Of a stretch of 64,000 nucleotides of DNA, positions 62,165 to 64,000 are shown in pieces. This stretch comes from Hermatobates lingyangjiaoensis (taxonomy: Eukaryota; Arthropoda; Insecta; Hemiptera; Hermatobatidae). The first letter of the stretch is position 1, and every line of letters begins with the position of its first letter. The translations under genes and the position numbers were made by a program. The DNA is taken from contig JAPFBL010000599.1 in NCBI GenBank assembly GCA_026182355.1, forward strand, positions 124,001 to 188,000, read 5' to 3'. Below the pieces are notes generated by a model, which had not been told where the DNA came from, searched no databases, and was given only the letters and a program-made list of their open reading frames with translations.

Positions 62165-62269
62165 AAACAATGAAGACTTCATTATTAAAACACATTCAGG
62201 GTTGCCATCAATTTTGGAAATTTCAATCAGCCAAGTTAACAAGTATTTATTGTTTTTTTTAGTTCACTT

Positions 62270-62305
62270 GCTCTCCGAAGATGTGTTAACGAAAGGCCTT
62301 AGAGC
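62270..62305 (+). ncRNA. Hammerhead-like motif, family I, one core change
   Basis: GCTCT, CCGAAGA (U to C at the second core base), stem II region TGTGTTAAC, GAAA, box AGGCCT, T, AGAGC. Stem I is perfect. The core substitution should strongly impair cleavage. Confidence 0.5.
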
Positions 62306-62384
62306 ATTGTTTTTAAAAAATTGTTTTCATTGTGGTAAATTAATCCATATATATATATATGTATATATCGTACATGGTACATGT

Positions 62385-62455
62385 TGTCAGTTGGGTTTTT
62401 GACTCTGACGAAAACCGCTTGTTACGTTTGAAAGATGTTAGCCTTTTTCCTCATT
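62385..62455 (+). mobile_element. Family A right-arm fragment
   Basis: GTCAGTTGGGTTTTTGACTC, GAAAACCGCTTGTTACG, TTGAAAGATGTTAGCC: ribozyme with CTGACGA, GAAA, box AGATGT. Outer end lost at a join with family D. Confidence 0.6.
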
Positions 62456-62835
62456 TCACTTTCATTGCCAACGTTTCGGTTTTTATTTAAAACCTATTTC
62501 AAAGGTCTACAAAATAGGGGAAATATAGAAAATAATTCAATCATTCAAAAATTAAACATACATAAAAAGGGCAATTAGTTACAATTAAGAAATGACAATA
62601 GAAATTATGACAATAGGTTAATGAGAGAACTTACAAAAGTATACATTTTGAAACAGAAAAACTAAGTATGACATTATAAATTATTTTACAATGAAAATTA
62701 TTCACAGACTATTTTTCCTTGTAAACATTCACAGACAATTTTTATTTGTAAAATAATTTGTAATGTAATACCTAGTTTTTCTGTTTCAAAATGTATACTT
62801 CTGTAAGTTCTCTCACTAACCTATTGTCAAAATTT
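62456..62835. mobile_element. Foldback, family D
   Basis: TTGCCAACGTTTCGGTTTTT at the left, centre near 62715-62730 (TTTCCTTGTAAACATTCACAG), mirrored CAGAAAAACTAAGTATGAC, AACTTACAAAAGTATAC and AATTAGTTACAATTAAG. Confidence 0.75.
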
Positions 62836-63137
62836 CTATTGTAATTTCTTAGTCGTAACTAATTGCGCTTTTTATGTATGTTTGATTTTTGAATGGTTGA
62901 ATTAATTCATTAACTGTGCAATCTGTTTTAGTGTGGTATTTACTCATGTTAAGAAAAGATTAAGTCACCACACAAAAACTATTCTGTTTTCCTAATATGA
63001 TTAAATTATTTCTTTAAAAGCAGAGGTATTTCAAAAATACATAAAACAATATAACTTACAAAAGTAAGAATTTTTTGAATAAGAAAATGAAATTTACATT
63101 ATTTAAAGGAACAACAACTTAACCGGACAAAATCTTC
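62836..63137. other. AT-rich sequence with a family H scrap
   Basis: CTGTGCAATCTGTTTTAGTG, TGGTATTTACTCATG (62915-62955) is the family H outer end. Otherwise nothing is recognised. Confidence 0.45.
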
Positions 63138-63640
63138 AACTAGACTAATAAGATAACATTACAAATAACCTCAACACTGTTCACTCAAAGGAACTAAATA
63201 AATCAAATTTCACTAAACCTCAGCACAACACTCTAGAATAAATATTACTTAAATTAGTAATATCACTTCTATGATTAGTCAAACTTAGATCCTTTTTAAT
63301 ATATAACATCTCAAGTGTCTTCCTTCTTTGCTCATCTTTTTCTTTTTCTACCATAGTTGTATCTTCATTTCAGAGATACATCTTCTATGATTATTACATG
63401 AATGAAAACGGGTGATATTGTACATTTTATAATTGAAGGAAATTTTTTTTAACGCTAAACATCTATTGAAAGCTGAAAATTTTTTCATTTTTTAGCCAAC
63501 TGTGAATGTTTATTGACTATAAATTATGTTGAAATAAGTCTACATGTGGCACTCTTTAACAGTGAAATTTTGATTTATTTAGTTCCTTTGAGTGATCAGT
63601 GTTGAGGTTACTTGTAATGTTATCTTATCAGTCTATCTTA
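63138..63640. mobile_element. Foldback element with 75-bp ends, family unassigned
   Basis: Left 63138-63213 (TAGACTAATAAGATAACATT, ACAACCTCAACACTG-like, CTCAAAGGAACTAAATAAATC) mirrors 63563-63640. The 350-bp interior is AT-rich and non-coding, with weaker mirrored text. No hammerhead core found. Confidence 0.75.
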
Positions 63641-63689
63641 AAGCCTGGGTGAGGAACTTTTCCGTATTACTGATTATTACTTATTACTT

Positions 63690-64000
63690 ATTATATTAGA
63701 AGCCCTTCCCCAAAAATAAGCTCTAGCACGTATTTTGGACCTAAAAAGATGTTGCAGATGTTAGTTGATTGAACAAACATAAAATATCATACTGGGTATT
63801 ATTTTGCTACAAAAATGTCATTACTTTACCGTTTCAAATGAGTATTATTATATTAAAAATAGTAACTGATCTGCCTATAGTGCCGTCTTTTTCCGTAAAT
63901 AAGACATCCCTCGAAAATTAGCCCTAACTTGATTTTGGGATCTTTTTAGTATATAAACCCTCCTCCAAAAATAATCCCTAGTTAAAATAATATGAAAAAT
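63690..64000. repeat. Dispersed ATAAGCCCTAG-type element, cut by the window edge
   Basis: CCAAAAATAAGCTCTAGCACG, GTAAATAAGACATCCCTCG, AAATTAGCCCTAACTTG, ATAAACCCTCCTCC relate it to 57430-57630, but without the tight 36-bp array. Confidence 0.6.

Larger units (their letters stand above)
60864..62338. mobile_element. Palindromic PLE derivative with two inverted endonuclease fragments
   Basis: Outer ends TTACCACAATGAAAAC (60864) and GTTTTCATTGTGGTAA (to 62338) are inverted. Within, 61050-61445 (minus) and about 61795-62195 (plus) are diverged inverted copies of the same PLE 3' coding region. The spacer (61446-61794) carries a family D beginning (61670-61760). The left arm has family A sequence (60925-61045) joined into it. 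Confidence 0.75.

Overview
The window is eukaryotic, repeat-saturated, AT-rich DNA, most likely from an invertebrate animal. I see no bacterial-style gene clusters, no intact host gene, and no tRNA or rRNA gene. What can be recognised is mobile-element and satellite sequence: a Penelope-like element (PLE) with reverse transcriptase and GIY-YIG endonuclease, a second broken PLE endonuclease, a LINE C-terminal remnant, a tRNA-derived SINE, two hAT-like MITE copies, another short TIR element, dozens of foldback elements bounded by (TA)n, and large tandem arrays. A mollusc or other marine invertebrate would fit, but the sequence does not fix the taxon.

Layout. 1-0.53 kb: 59-bp satellite. 0.53-11.4 kb: foldbacks, a SINE, a 684-bp TIR element with target duplication, and a 1.4-kb inverted duplication of a 631-bp unit (3.34-4.79 kb). 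11.4-12.83 kb: polypyrimidine tract. 13.4-31.7 kb: dense foldbacks, a LINE remnant (19.74-20.56 kb) and the main PLE (21.43-23.08 kb). 29.88-50.19 kb: a satellite domain in which a 1.9-kb block carrying a hAT MITE occurs twice, each copy followed by an array of a 99-bp unit built from three 33-bp monomers (31.73-35.95 and 37.91-47.6 kb), then a decayed junction (47.6-48.3 kb) and a 109-bp satellite (48.3-50.08 kb). 50.2-64 kb: more tandem repeats, foldbacks and a palindromic PLE derivative (60.86-62.34 kb).

Main interpretation. Most foldback families carry the same small module: the hammerhead ribozyme core (CUGANGA, stem II, GAAA) followed by a 4-6 nt self-complementary box (AGAUCU, AAUU, AUAU, ACGU, ACGCGU, ACAUGU or AGGCCU), a cleavage nucleotide and a strand that pairs with the bases before CUGANGA. 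Hammerheads with a minimal stem III are known from PLE terminal repeats and animal retrozymes. Because the box is a palindrome, two molecules should pair through stem III. The family-A ribozyme repeat lies in inverted orientation at both ends of the RT-encoding PLE, and one foldback still holds PLE internal sequence, so at least family A is a set of non-autonomous PLE derivatives. The other families look like terminal repeats of sister PLE or retrozyme lineages.

The two copies of the 29.9-37.9 kb block, many one-base indels, and very poor unit matching near 34.5, 45.1 and 47.6-48.3 kb suggest that some satellite structure may reflect long-read consensus error or mis-assembly.
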